Origin: Rosistilla oblonga
GTDB lineage: Bacteria; Planctomycetota; Planctomycetia; Pirellulales; Pirellulaceae
DNA: 64,000 bases
Direction of reading: 5' to 3'
Assembly (NCBI RefSeq): GCF_007751715.1
Contig: NZ_CP036292.1
Location: forward strand, 1 to 64,000
Below, one piece after another: positions 1 to 7,146 of the stretch. The notes under the pieces are model-generated. The model had not been told where the DNA came from and made no database searches. It worked only from the letters and a program-made list of their open reading frames with translations. The number at the start of each line of letters is the position of its first letter. Position 1 is the first letter of the stretch. Made by a program: the position numbers and the translations under genes.

Positions 1-1092
1 ATGAGCGATCTGCCCGTTCTAATACCTCTATCGAAGTCGAGCACGTCGGCGCCGCGGCCTCGTTTGGCGAAAGCGGAACCGTTACCGCTGCTGCCGAATT
101 TCGTCGCTGGCCCTGAAAATCGCTTGGCCGCCTTCACTTGCCAGTCGGATCTCTCGATCCTGCAACGGGGGAATCCGATCCTGTTGGTTGGCCCCAGCGG
201 ATCTGGGAAATCAGCCATCGCCCGCAAGTTGTTCGAGCGTGAAGCGTCGCTTTTGAAGGGCAGGGGGAGCCGCGGGATCATCGAACCGGCGATCGATTTT
301 GCCCGTCGATATGCCGACGCTGTCGATTCCGATTCGATCGCCGATTTCCGCAACAACTTCCTTCAACATCCGATCCTGTTGATCGAAGATGTCCATCTGA
401 TGGCGGGCAAATTTGCCGCTCAGAACGAACTCGCCGCTCGCATCGGCCAGCGAATCGATCTCGATCTGCCGACGATCCTCACTTGCCGCCGTTTGCCGAC
501 CGAGATCGAAGGGATCCGTTCGGCGCTCGCGAGTCGCTTGTTGCCGGGGCTGACGATTCCGATCCAGTTGCCCCGTTCGGAAGCCCGACGCCAGATCATC
601 GCCCAATACGCAGGGCTTCGAGAGATCAGCCTGACCGAAGAGCAGATCGGCCAACTGGACAACGATCTTCCCGCCGATGCCGCCGCCTCGCGGTTGTGCT
701 CCGCCGTGCAACAGCTGGCATTGGTCGCGATGGATGCCAATTCCGACGTGATCGCCAACGATGACATTCACGACGTCGCCGCCTCGTTTGCCGCTCAACA
801 GGAGCCGCCGATCGCCAAGATCGCTCGCACCGTCGCCCGCCGATTCAAGCTGAAAACGTCCGATCTGAAGAGTTCGTCGCGTCGCCAACAGGTAGTCCGC
901 GCCCGCTCGATGGCGATGTTTTTGGGGCGTCAACTGACTCGCCAAAGCCTGCAAGCGATCGGCCAATTCTTCGGCGGCCGCGATCATTCGACAGTCATCC
1001 ACGCGATTCGATCGGCCGAACAATTGATCGTCTCCGACCCCGCTTTGGCTCGCGTCGCCGACGATGTCTCCGAACAACTGAAAGCTGGCTGA
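1..1092 (+). CDS. dnaA: Chromosomal replication initiator DnaA (short form)
   Basis: Initiator ATPase that binds DnaA boxes and opens the origin. Visible motifs: Walker A GPSGSGKS at residues 64-71, Walker B LLIEDVH at 126-132, and the domain IV DNA-binding signature GGRDHSTVIHAI at 325-336 near the C-terminus. At 363 aa it is about 100 residues shorter than typical bacterial DnaA. Only about 35 residues precede the AAA+ core, so the usual domain I, which contacts DnaB or regulators, appears to be missing. The ATG is the first base of the window, so a longer protein starting upstream cannot be excluded. It is followed by a candidate origin and dnaN, the classical arrangement. Identity is near certain; the exact start is not. 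Confidence 0.95.
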   Translation: MSDLPVLIPLSKSSTSAPRPRLAKAEPLPLLPNFVAGPENRLAAFTCQSDLSILQRGNPILLVGPSGSGKSAIARKLFEREASLLKGRGSRGIIEPAIDFARRYADAVDSDSIADFRNNFLQHPILLIEDVHLMAGKFAAQNELAARIGQRIDLDLPTILTCRRLPTEIEGIRSALASRLLPGLTIPIQLPRSEARRQIIAQYAGLREISLTEEQIGQLDNDLPADAAASRLCSAVQQLALVAMDANSDVIANDDIHDVAASFAAQQEPPIAKIARTVARRFKLKTSDLKSSSRRQQVVRARSMAMFLGRQLTRQSLQAIGQFFGGRDHSTVIHAIRSAEQLIVSDPALARVADDVSEQLKAG

Positions 1093-1109
1093 AGCCAACA
1101 CCGCCTAAA

Positions 1110-1121
1110 TCACAGCTGTGA
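1110..1121. promoter_or_regulatory. 12-bp perfect palindrome just after dnaA
   Basis: TCACAGCTGTGA is its own reverse complement and begins 18 nt after the dnaA stop codon. It could be an operator or an origin-associated protein site. No specific binder can be named from sequence. Confidence 0.35.
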
Positions 1122-1335
1122 GCTAGGCTTTGGGGCAGCGGTATCGAGAACGCAACCGCTATAAAAGGACTTTTGAACCGCCCGCCAGCTCCTTTTTTCT
1201 GGTGGATAAGTTGTTTGTCTAAAGTTTTCTTTTGTCACGCTTCGTGTACGTTCCGACCGACGCGGCCGGCGGGGTGTTCAAAGTCCCCCCATTCACTGAC
1301 ATTTGCCCTTCAGCTTTGAACGTGGATCAAACGCC

Positions 1336-1344
1336 TTATCCACA
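1336..1344 (+). promoter_or_regulatory. DnaA box, perfect consensus
   Basis: TTATCCACA matches the canonical R1-type DnaA box exactly. It lies in the dnaA-dnaN spacer. A second, one-mismatch box in the opposite orientation sits at 1201-1209. Confidence 0.65.
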
Positions 1345-1571
1345 GCGTTTCAATTCTTCTAAGTGCTTGTTTCGGCGGTTCTTAAATGCCCTCGATGCCC
1401 AGCTTCTGACAATTTCGGCGGCCACATTCCTAAGAAGACGGTAATTTAAAATCTCTTTAAGGAATGGAAACCAACTTTCAAAAGCAGTGGCAGCACTCGC
1501 AAAGCAGGCCACTGCAAACGAGAGCGTTTTGGGTGTAAAACACTTGGCTTACCAATCTGGAGCCAAAGACC

Positions 1572-2687
1572 ATGAAAATCACGTGCGAACGAGAAACTTT
1601 TGCAGCCGCGTTCCAGCTGGCAGCAGGGGTCGCACCATCGCGAAGTCCCAAAGCGATCCTGCAAAACGTCAAGATTATCGCTCGAGACGGAGCCGTCACG
1701 CTTAGCGCGACCGACATGGAAGTCGGCATCCACCTGAACGTCGATGGTGTCGAGATCGAGACCGATGGAACCGCGTTGCTGCCGGTCCAACGGGTCAGTT
1801 CGATTCTGCGGGAAAGCAGCGATGAACACCTGACTTTCGAAGCCAGCGAAACCGGGATCAAAGTCAGGGGCAGCCGCAGCCGTTTCCAGCTGCCTGGCGC
1901 CAACCCCGATGAATTCCCCAGCGTGGCGACGTTCCAAGAGACCAGTTACCACGAGATCGCGACCCGTTTGTTCCGCGAATTGGTCCGCCGAACCGTCTTT
2001 GCGACCGATGCCGAAAGCGGCCGATACGCTTTGGGCGGCGTGCTGTTGGAAATGGAAGGGGAACGTGTCACCGCGGTTGGTACCGACGGACGCCGGTTGG
2101 CAACGATGACCGGCACCGGAGTTAGCATCGGCGAACACAAGACCTCCGGCACCAACACGATCGTCCCGAATCGATCGATCAGCCTGATCGAACGGGCGCT
2201 CAACGACAAAGACGAAACGGTCGAAGTCGCTGCCCGGTCGAACGATCTGTTGGTTCGCACGCCACGTTGCACGATCTATTCGCGATTGGTCGAAGGCCGT
2301 TATCCCAACTGGCGACAAGTTCTGCCGCAGCGCGAAGATGTGGTCACGATCGATCTGACGATTGGTCCGCTGCATGCGGCACTGCGACAAGCGGCGATCG
2401 TGACCGATCACGAGAGTCGCGGCATCGATTTCACCTTTGGCGAAGGGACGATGTTGTTGGAAGCGAACACCGCCGAGGTGGGTGAATCGCGAGTCGAGAT
2501 GCCGATCGGATACGAAGGCGAACCGATCAAGGTGACTTTGGATCATCGCTTCCTCGCCGACTTCTGCAAAGTCTTGGATGCCGAACGGACCGTGCAGATG
2601 GAAATCGAATCTTCCGATCGCCCCGCATTGCTGACGACCGATGATGGATTCCAATACGTGGTGATGCCGATGGCCCGTGACCGTTAG
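1572..2687 (+). CDS. dnaN: DNA polymerase III beta subunit (sliding clamp)
   Basis: Processivity clamp that tethers polymerase to DNA as a ring dimer. The 371-aa length is normal for a protein made of three clamp repeats. Family features include the N-terminus MKITCERETF, the ILQNVKI and ATDMEVGI segments of domain 1, the PxEFP-type turn (GANPDEFP) near residue 115, the YALGGVLLE segment of domain 2, and the typical C-terminal YVVMPM tail that closes the partner-binding pocket. It follows the candidate oriC and is 8 nt upstream of the dciA-like gene, so both are probably co-transcribed. Confidence 0.97.
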   Translation: MKITCERETFAAAFQLAAGVAPSRSPKAILQNVKIIARDGAVTLSATDMEVGIHLNVDGVEIETDGTALLPVQRVSSILRESSDEHLTFEASETGIKVRGSRSRFQLPGANPDEFPSVATFQETSYHEIATRLFRELVRRTVFATDAESGRYALGGVLLEMEGERVTAVGTDGRRLATMTGTGVSIGEHKTSGTNTIVPNRSISLIERALNDKDETVEVAARSNDLLVRTPRCTIYSRLVEGRYPNWRQVLPQREDVVTIDLTIGPLHAALRQAAIVTDHESRGIDFTFGEGTMLLEANTAEVGESRVEMPIGYEGEPIKVTLDHRFLADFCKVLDAERTVQMEIESSDRPALLTTDDGFQYVVMPMARDR

Positions 2688-2695
2688 GTCGACTG

Positions 2696-3013
2696 ATGTC
2701 GCGTGAACCCGAAGAGAGAAAAAAGCAACACGCTCGAAAAATCGGGTCGATCGTCAATCAATTGATGGCTCGCCGCGGTTATGCTCAGGTTCAAACCGGC
2801 AACGAAATGGAGCGGATCGTCCGGCGAGTTGTCGGCGACAATTTGGCCAACACCTGTCGCCCCGGCAACGTTCGCAACGGCACTCTGGAAATCGCGGTCA
2901 GCGATTCGGTATCGATCCAAGAACTGTCGTTCCAGAAACGCGCCTTGATCAAAGCGTTACAAAAAGAATTTCCCCAGAGCGGTATCAAAGACATACGATT
3001 CCGCGCCGGTTAA
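2696..3013 (+). CDS. dciA: DUF721 / DciA-like protein
   Basis: This 105-aa protein matches the DUF721 (DciA) pattern: an N-terminal helix with GSIVNQLMARRGY, then a KH-like alpha-beta core (VVGDNLANTCRPGNVRNGTLEIAVSDSV) and a final helix with the SFQKRALIKALQKEF pattern. DciA proteins help load the replicative helicase DnaB in bacteria that lack DnaC. The gene starts 8 nt after dnaN, and this dnaA-dnaN-DUF721 neighbourhood supports the assignment. The family call is good; the helicase-loading role is inferred from the family. Confidence 0.82.
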   Translation: MSREPEERKKQHARKIGSIVNQLMARRGYAQVQTGNEMERIVRRVVGDNLANTCRPGNVRNGTLEIAVSDSVSIQELSFQKRALIKALQKEFPQSGIKDIRFRAG

Positions 3014-3045
3014 ACCAAAGTCAAAGACAAACTTCCGAGTAAACG

Positions 3046-4314
3046 ATGACGATCACAACCAACTTTGCCACATCGCGAACCGAAATCGCGGGACATTCGA
3101 TCACCGACTTGGCCAACCAATTCGGAACGCCTCTATACGTCTACGACTCCGCAGTGATCGCCCAACGCGTCGCCGACCTGCAGATGTTCGACGACATCCG
3201 TTACGCTCAAAAGGCGTTGTCGAACATCGCGATCCTCGATCGATTGCGAAAGCAAAACGTGTTGGTCGACGCGGTCAGCGCCGGCGAAATCCATCGCGCT
3301 CTTGCCGCTGGATACGAACCACACGGGGAAGGGCACCCGATCGTTTACACCGCCGATATCTTCGACCGCGAAGCGTTGGAGTTGGTGAAAAAGCACGGGA
3401 TCCACGTCAATTGTGGTTCGCCCGACATGATCGACCAATTGGGCGAAGTCGTTCCAGGAGCCGATATCACGCTGCGAATCAATCCTGGTTTCGGGCACGG
3501 GCACAGCCAAAAGACCAACACCGGCGGGCCGCAGTCGAAGCATGGTATTTGGCACGGCGACTTGGACGAATGCCAACGCCGCGCCGATCGCTACGGGATC
3601 ACGATCACCGGCTTGCACATGCACATCGGTTCGGGAACCGATCTGGAACACTTGTCGAAGGTCTGCGATTCGATGCGCGACGCGGCATTGTCGGTCGGCC
3701 GAACCATCACCACGATCAGTGCGGGTGGCGGTCTTCCCGTTCGTTATAAAAAAGAGGAAACGTACGTCGACCTGGCGGCTTATTACAAGTTGTGGAACAC
3801 GGTCCGCGAGGAACTGCAAACCAAGTTCGACCACGCGGTGCGACTGGAGATCGAACCGGGTCGTTACCTCGCCGCGGAGTGTGGTTATCTGGTAACCGAG
3901 ATTCGGGCGATCAAGAACATGGGGGAAAACATGTTCTACCTGGTCGACGCCGGCTTTAACGACTTAGCCCGTCCGATCTTGTACGGTGCTCACCATCCGA
4001 TTTCGATCTGTTCTCGCAGCGGAGCCGAAGACCGTCCGTTGGTGAACGTGGTCGTCGGCGGACCGTTGTGTGAATCGGGGGACATCTTCACTCAAGAGGA
4101 AGGTGGCTTTGTTTCGCATCGCGAGCTTCCGCGAGCGGAGGTCGGCGATCTGTTGATCCTCGAAAACGCGGGGGCCTACGGTTTTGTGATGGCCAGCAAT
4201 TACAACAGCCGGCTGCGTGCATCGGAGCTGTTGTTGGAAGACGGGCAAGCCAAAGTGATTCGCAGTCGCGAGACGTTCGAACAATTGTTGGCCAGCGAAA
4301 CGATCCCCAGCTGA
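3046..4314 (+). CDS. lysA: Diaminopimelate decarboxylase
   Basis: PLP-dependent fold-type III enzyme that decarboxylates meso-diaminopimelate to L-lysine, the last lysine-biosynthesis step. The Schiff-base lysine is K56 in YAQKALSN. Other family motifs are HGHSQKTNTGG (151-161), HMHIGSG (191-197), the glycine loop SAGGGL (225-230), EIEPGR (268-273), the active-site CESGD (342-346) and NAGAYGF (374-380). The 422-aa length and motif spelling closely resemble the E. coli-type LysA rather than ornithine or carboxynorspermidine decarboxylases. It begins 32 nt after the dciA-like gene. Confidence 0.93.
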   Translation: MTITTNFATSRTEIAGHSITDLANQFGTPLYVYDSAVIAQRVADLQMFDDIRYAQKALSNIAILDRLRKQNVLVDAVSAGEIHRALAAGYEPHGEGHPIVYTADIFDREALELVKKHGIHVNCGSPDMIDQLGEVVPGADITLRINPGFGHGHSQKTNTGGPQSKHGIWHGDLDECQRRADRYGITITGLHMHIGSGTDLEHLSKVCDSMRDAALSVGRTITTISAGGGLPVRYKKEETYVDLAAYYKLWNTVREELQTKFDHAVRLEIEPGRYLAAECGYLVTEIRAIKNMGENMFYLVDAGFNDLARPILYGAHHPISICSRSGAEDRPLVNVVVGGPLCESGDIFTQEEGGFVSHRELPRAEVGDLLILENAGAYGFVMASNYNSRLRASELLLEDGQAKVIRSRETFEQLLASETIPS

Positions 4315-4392
4315 ACGCTGGTCGCAACAGGCAATGCGATTCGACGCAGCGGCGATTCCTCCTTACCCAAGGGGCCTAACGGCACTATCAAC

Positions 4393-4974
4393 GTGAACGA
4401 TAAAAACAGCAGTCGACCGGTCGATCTCGAAGCGATCAAACAGGCGGTAAGAACGATCTTGGTCGCGGTCGGCGAAGATCCCGATCGGGCCGGACTATTG
4501 GAAACACCTCGCCGCGTCGCCGATATGTACGCGGAGATGTTCTCGGGATTGCACATTCAACCCGAACGGCATCTGGAAGTCACGTTCCCCGAATCGTACG
4601 ACGAGATCGTTGTCGTTCGCGACATCACCTTCACCAGCATGTGCGAGCACCATCTGCTGCCGTTCAGCGGAACCGCTCACGTCGCCTACCTGCCCAACGG
4701 CTGCGTCACCGGACTCAGCAAATTGGCGCGCGTGGTCGAAGAGGTTTCGCGTCGACCGCAGGTTCAAGAGCGGATGACGCAGACGATCGCCGACATGATC
4801 GAAAAGCATTTGAATTCCAGCGGCGTTGCGGTGGTGATCCAAGCGGAACACTCCTGCATGTCGATTCGCGGCGTCCGCAAACCGGGCAGCGAGACGATCA
4901 CAAGCGCTCTTCGCGGCGTGTTCAAGAAAAACGCGGCCAGCCGAGCCGAAGTGCTGTCGTTGATCAAAAGCTAA
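4393..4974 (+). CDS. folE: GTP cyclohydrolase I
   Basis: Converts GTP to 7,8-dihydroneopterin triphosphate, the first step shared by folate/pterin and 7-deazaguanine synthesis. The zinc ligands are visible as C84 and H87 in MCEHHLLPF and C155 in EHSCMSIRG. Family segments [10 protein letters not shown] (37-46), [21 protein letters not shown] and [15 protein letters not shown] are intact. The start is GTG at 4393 and gives 193 aa, a normal length. The queD-like gene follows after 16 nt, which suggests a two-gene pterin/queuosine unit. Confidence 0.95.
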   Translation: MNDKNSSRPVDLEAIKQAVRTILVAVGEDPDRAGLLETPRRVADMYAEMFSGLHIQPERHLEVTFPESYDEIVVVRDITFTSMCEHHLLPFSGTAHVAYLPNGCVTGLSKLARVVEEVSRRPQVQERMTQTIADMIEKHLNSSGVAVVIQAEHSCMSIRGVRKPGSETITSALRGVFKKNAASRAEVLSLIKS

Positions 4975-4990
4975 AGAGGAGCTGTCGATC

Positions 4991-5455
4991 GTGATCATCC
5001 AAAAGGAATACAAGTTCTACGCGGCCCATCGCAACGAAGAACTCGACGACAAGTGCAGCAACTTGCACGGACACCGATACGGTCTGCGATGCTTCTTCGA
5101 AGTCAAGCGATCTGGCGCGTTGTCGACGTTGTTCGGTGACTTCGACGCCAAGATCGAACCCTATCTAAAGGATCAATACGATCACGGGATGCTGATCCAC
5201 ACCGGTGATTCGCTGTACGCGACGCTTCAAGATCACATGCAACGGACCGGCGAAAGATTCAAATTGAAAATCCTCGACGGGCCGACAAGCGTCGAGAATC
5301 TAGCCCACAAGATGTTCACCGAAATCACGGAGATGGGCTTCCGCTTGCAACAGTTGGAGGTTCGCGAGACCGACACCTCCGTCGTCACCTACACTCGCGA
5401 CGACTGGGACGAACACAATCGCGATATGGCTGCCGAACAAGCCGCAGCAAACTAG
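4991..5455 (+). CDS. queD: 6-pyruvoyltetrahydropterin synthase / QueD-type 6-carboxytetrahydropterin synthase
   Basis: 154-aa T-fold enzyme that acts on the FolE product. Zinc ligands are H13 (YAAHRN), H26 and H28 (NLHGHRY). The cysteine C22 four residues before H26 gives the CxxxHGH pattern typical of QueD, the preQ0/queuosine branch, rather than of animal PTPS. The QYDHGML and PTSVENLAH segments carry the expected acid/base and substrate-binding positions. The start is GTG at 4991. The folE partner just upstream supports a pterin or deazaguanine role. Queuosine versus pterin function cannot be decided here, because no queC, queE or queF is in the window. Confidence 0.85.
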   Translation: MIIQKEYKFYAAHRNEELDDKCSNLHGHRYGLRCFFEVKRSGALSTLFGDFDAKIEPYLKDQYDHGMLIHTGDSLYATLQDHMQRTGERFKLKILDGPTSVENLAHKMFTEITEMGFRLQQLEVRETDTSVVTYTRDDWDEHNRDMAAEQAAAN

Positions 5456-5480
5456 TGCAGCGTCAACGCTAAAATTCAAT

Positions 5481-5500
5481 GTAGTGGACGAGGTCACGAG
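5481..5500 (+). repeat. IS left terminal inverted repeat
   Basis: GTAGTGGACGAGGTCACGAG is the exact reverse complement of 7081-7100. Confidence 0.9.
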
Positions 5501-5600
5501 CTGTTGATTACCCACAAGTCGCCGCAAAAACAGCTCGTTTTGGCACGGTATTTGCGTTTGTAGTATTTCATTTTGCACAATGGAATCTCAAGGTGAAAGC

Positions 5601-7025
5601 ATGCAACCGACCAGTATCGCATACGAATTTCAAGATATTCAACTTGGAGACAAACGTCTCAACGATCGAGCCGAAGCGTTGCTCGCCTCGCTGGCGGCCA
5701 ACCCTTCGGCCAGTATCAACGAAGCTTGCAGTGGCTGGGACGAAACCAAAGCCGCCTACCGTCTATTCGATAACCCCAACGTCGATCCCGAAGCCATTCT
5801 CGGGGCTCACGCTGAAAAGACACTCCAACGAATCAAAGCCCAAGACACCGTTTGCATCGCACAAGATACCACCGAACTGGACTACACCGCGCATCCGCCC
5901 GAAGGCGTCCGCAATCTCGATCGCTTAGGCCGCCGTGGACTTTACGATCATTCCCACATCGCCTTCACGCCGGAGAAACTTTGTCTCGGGGTGGTCGGTG
6001 TTAAGTTCTACGATCGCGACAAAGAATCGCTCGGCACCAGCAAGAAGCGAGAAGGCCAACCACTACACACCGGCGAAGGGCAACGATGGCTCGATGGTTA
6101 TCGCAAGGCCTGCGAGATCGCCGGAAAATGTCCTGAAACTCAGATCGTTTCGCTGGCCGATCGCGAAGGAGACATCTACGACATTTTCGTCGAAGCCGAT
6201 CAGCATGAAACACCGGCTCAGTTCGTCATTCGCTCGCAGCGAAAACGCTCGTTGCCGGAGAAAGACCCCGATGGCGGGCCTGCGGCTTATAAGAAAATGC
6301 GTGCCGAAATCGCATCCGCCCAGCCGGTCGCTTACCGCGAAGTCCAGCTTCCCCAAACGCCCGAGCGAACCAAAGGATCAGGAAACAAACAACACCCCGG
6401 CCGTGAAGCACGCACTGCGAAGTTAGAAATTCGAGCGAAGCGGATGACTCTTCGTGCGCCACACAACAAGCAGTCTTCGATGCCGCCGGTCGAGATCAGT
6501 GTCGTTTGGGTGAGCGAGATCGATGGCCCAGGCGACGGAACCGAAGTCGACTGGCTGTTACTGAGTTCTCTGCCGGTCGACACGATTGCCCAGACGCTGC
6601 GGATTGTGGATTTGTATGTGGCTCGTTGGCCAATCGAAGTATTCTTTCGAGTTTTCAAAACTGGCTGCCGGGTCGAAGAGATTCAACTCGAAGCGAGAGA
6701 CCGACTGATCGGCGCGTTGATGTTTTACAAAGTGATCGCATGGCGGATCATGTTTGTGACCTTCTTAGGCCGCGAGTGTCCAGAGCTTCCCTGTGATGTC
6801 GTCTTCAGCGAAGCGGAATGGAAGTCGGTCTGGAAAGTGGTGGAAAAGACGGCTCCCCCAAAGCAAGCTCCTGAGCTGTCACAATTCATCCCGGTCCTTG
6901 CGACCCTTGGCGGCTACAATCACCGCCAAGGCGACGGTCCGCCGGGAGCCGAAGTGATCTGGCGAGGCACGCGGCGAATGCTCGACTTCGCCCTCTGCTG
7001 GCAAGCCTTCGGACCAGACCAATGA
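5601..7025 (+). CDS. IS4-family transposase (DDE)
   Basis: DDE transposase of the Tn5/IS50-like branch of IS4. Counting from the ATG at 5580, the catalytic triad is D96 (AQDTTEL), D194 (LADREGD) and E353. E353 lies in the exact Y-(2)-R-(3)-E-(6)-K signature (Y346, R349, E353, K360) that defines IS4. The N-terminal segment LGDKRLNDRAEALLASLA and SINEACSGWDETKAAYRLFDN is the Tn5-type DNA-binding region. An upstream in-frame ATG at 5580 would add 7 residues. The ATG at 5601 is preferred because AAGGTG lies just upstream of it, while 5580 has no Shine-Dalgarno. The ORF is full length with no stop or frameshift, so it is probably active. Confidence 0.92.
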   Translation: MQPTSIAYEFQDIQLGDKRLNDRAEALLASLAANPSASINEACSGWDETKAAYRLFDNPNVDPEAILGAHAEKTLQRIKAQDTVCIAQDTTELDYTAHPPEGVRNLDRLGRRGLYDHSHIAFTPEKLCLGVVGVKFYDRDKESLGTSKKREGQPLHTGEGQRWLDGYRKACEIAGKCPETQIVSLADREGDIYDIFVEADQHETPAQFVIRSQRKRSLPEKDPDGGPAAYKKMRAEIASAQPVAYREVQLPQTPERTKGSGNKQHPGREARTAKLEIRAKRMTLRAPHNKQSSMPPVEISVVWVSEIDGPGDGTEVDWLLLSSLPVDTIAQTLRIVDLYVARWPIEVFFRVFKTGCRVEEIQLEARDRLIGALMFYKVIAWRIMFVTFLGRECPELPCDVVFSEAEWKSVWKVVEKTAPPKQAPELSQFIPVLATLGGYNHRQGDGPPGAEVIWRGTRRMLDFALCWQAFGPDQ

Positions 7026-7043
7026 CTTGTGGGTAATCGACAG

Positions 7044-7091
7044 GAGGTCACGAGTCCTTTCGCGGCAGAGATAATGGGGACTCGTGACCTC
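7044..7091 (+). repeat. Hairpin at the right IS end
   Basis: GAGGTCACGAGTCC (7044-7057) pairs perfectly with GGACTCGTGACCTC (7078-7091) across a 20-nt loop. Its outer part is shared with the terminal inverted repeat. It may stop transcription out of the transposase gene or regulate transposase binding. Confidence 0.6.
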
Positions 7092-7100
7092 GTCCACTAC
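7081..7100 (-). repeat. IS right terminal inverted repeat
   Basis: CTCGTGACCTCGTCCACTAC is the exact reverse complement of the left end at 5481-5500. Confidence 0.9.
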
Positions 7101-7146
7101 CATCAGTCCTAAAATCAATGTTTGACAAACCACTAGTATTCGATGT

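Larger units (their letters stand above)
1093..1571. other. Candidate oriC in the dnaA-dnaN intergenic region
   Basis: This 479-bp gene-free stretch lies between dnaA and dnaN. It contains a perfect DnaA box TTATCCACA at 1336-1344 (+), a one-mismatch box on the minus strand at 1201-1209 (GGTGGATAA), A/T-rich runs at about 1211-1236 and 1442-1460, and a perfect 12-bp palindrome at 1110-1121. A 7-bp A/T-rich stem with a following T-run (1163-1169 with 1190-1198) could be a weak terminator for dnaA. The position and the boxes support an origin; its function is inferred. Confidence 0.6.
5481..7100 (+). mobile_element. IS4-family insertion sequence, complete
   Basis: A 1620-bp element bounded by perfect 20-bp inverted repeats at 5481-5500 and 7081-7100, with one intact transposase between them. 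A second inverted pair lies inside: 5501-5520 and 7024-7043, 20 bp with one mismatch. The right end also holds a 14-bp-arm hairpin (7044-7057 with 7078-7091), so the end motif GAGGTCACGAG is present twice on that side. An imperfect TAAAAT(T)CAAT repeat flanks the element, but not directly on the right, so a target duplication is not secure. It sits between queD and the signal peptidase gene and breaks no visible ORF. Confidence 0.9.

Noticed and set aside
211-1101. Long minus-strand ORF of 296 aa overlapping dnaA
   Set aside because: It is the antisense of a gene with all DnaA motifs; composition is low-complexity Arg/Gln-rich and no domain is visible.
1446-2654. 402-aa minus-strand ORF opposite dnaN
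   Set aside because: Antisense shadow of a certain beta-clamp gene; no protein-like features.
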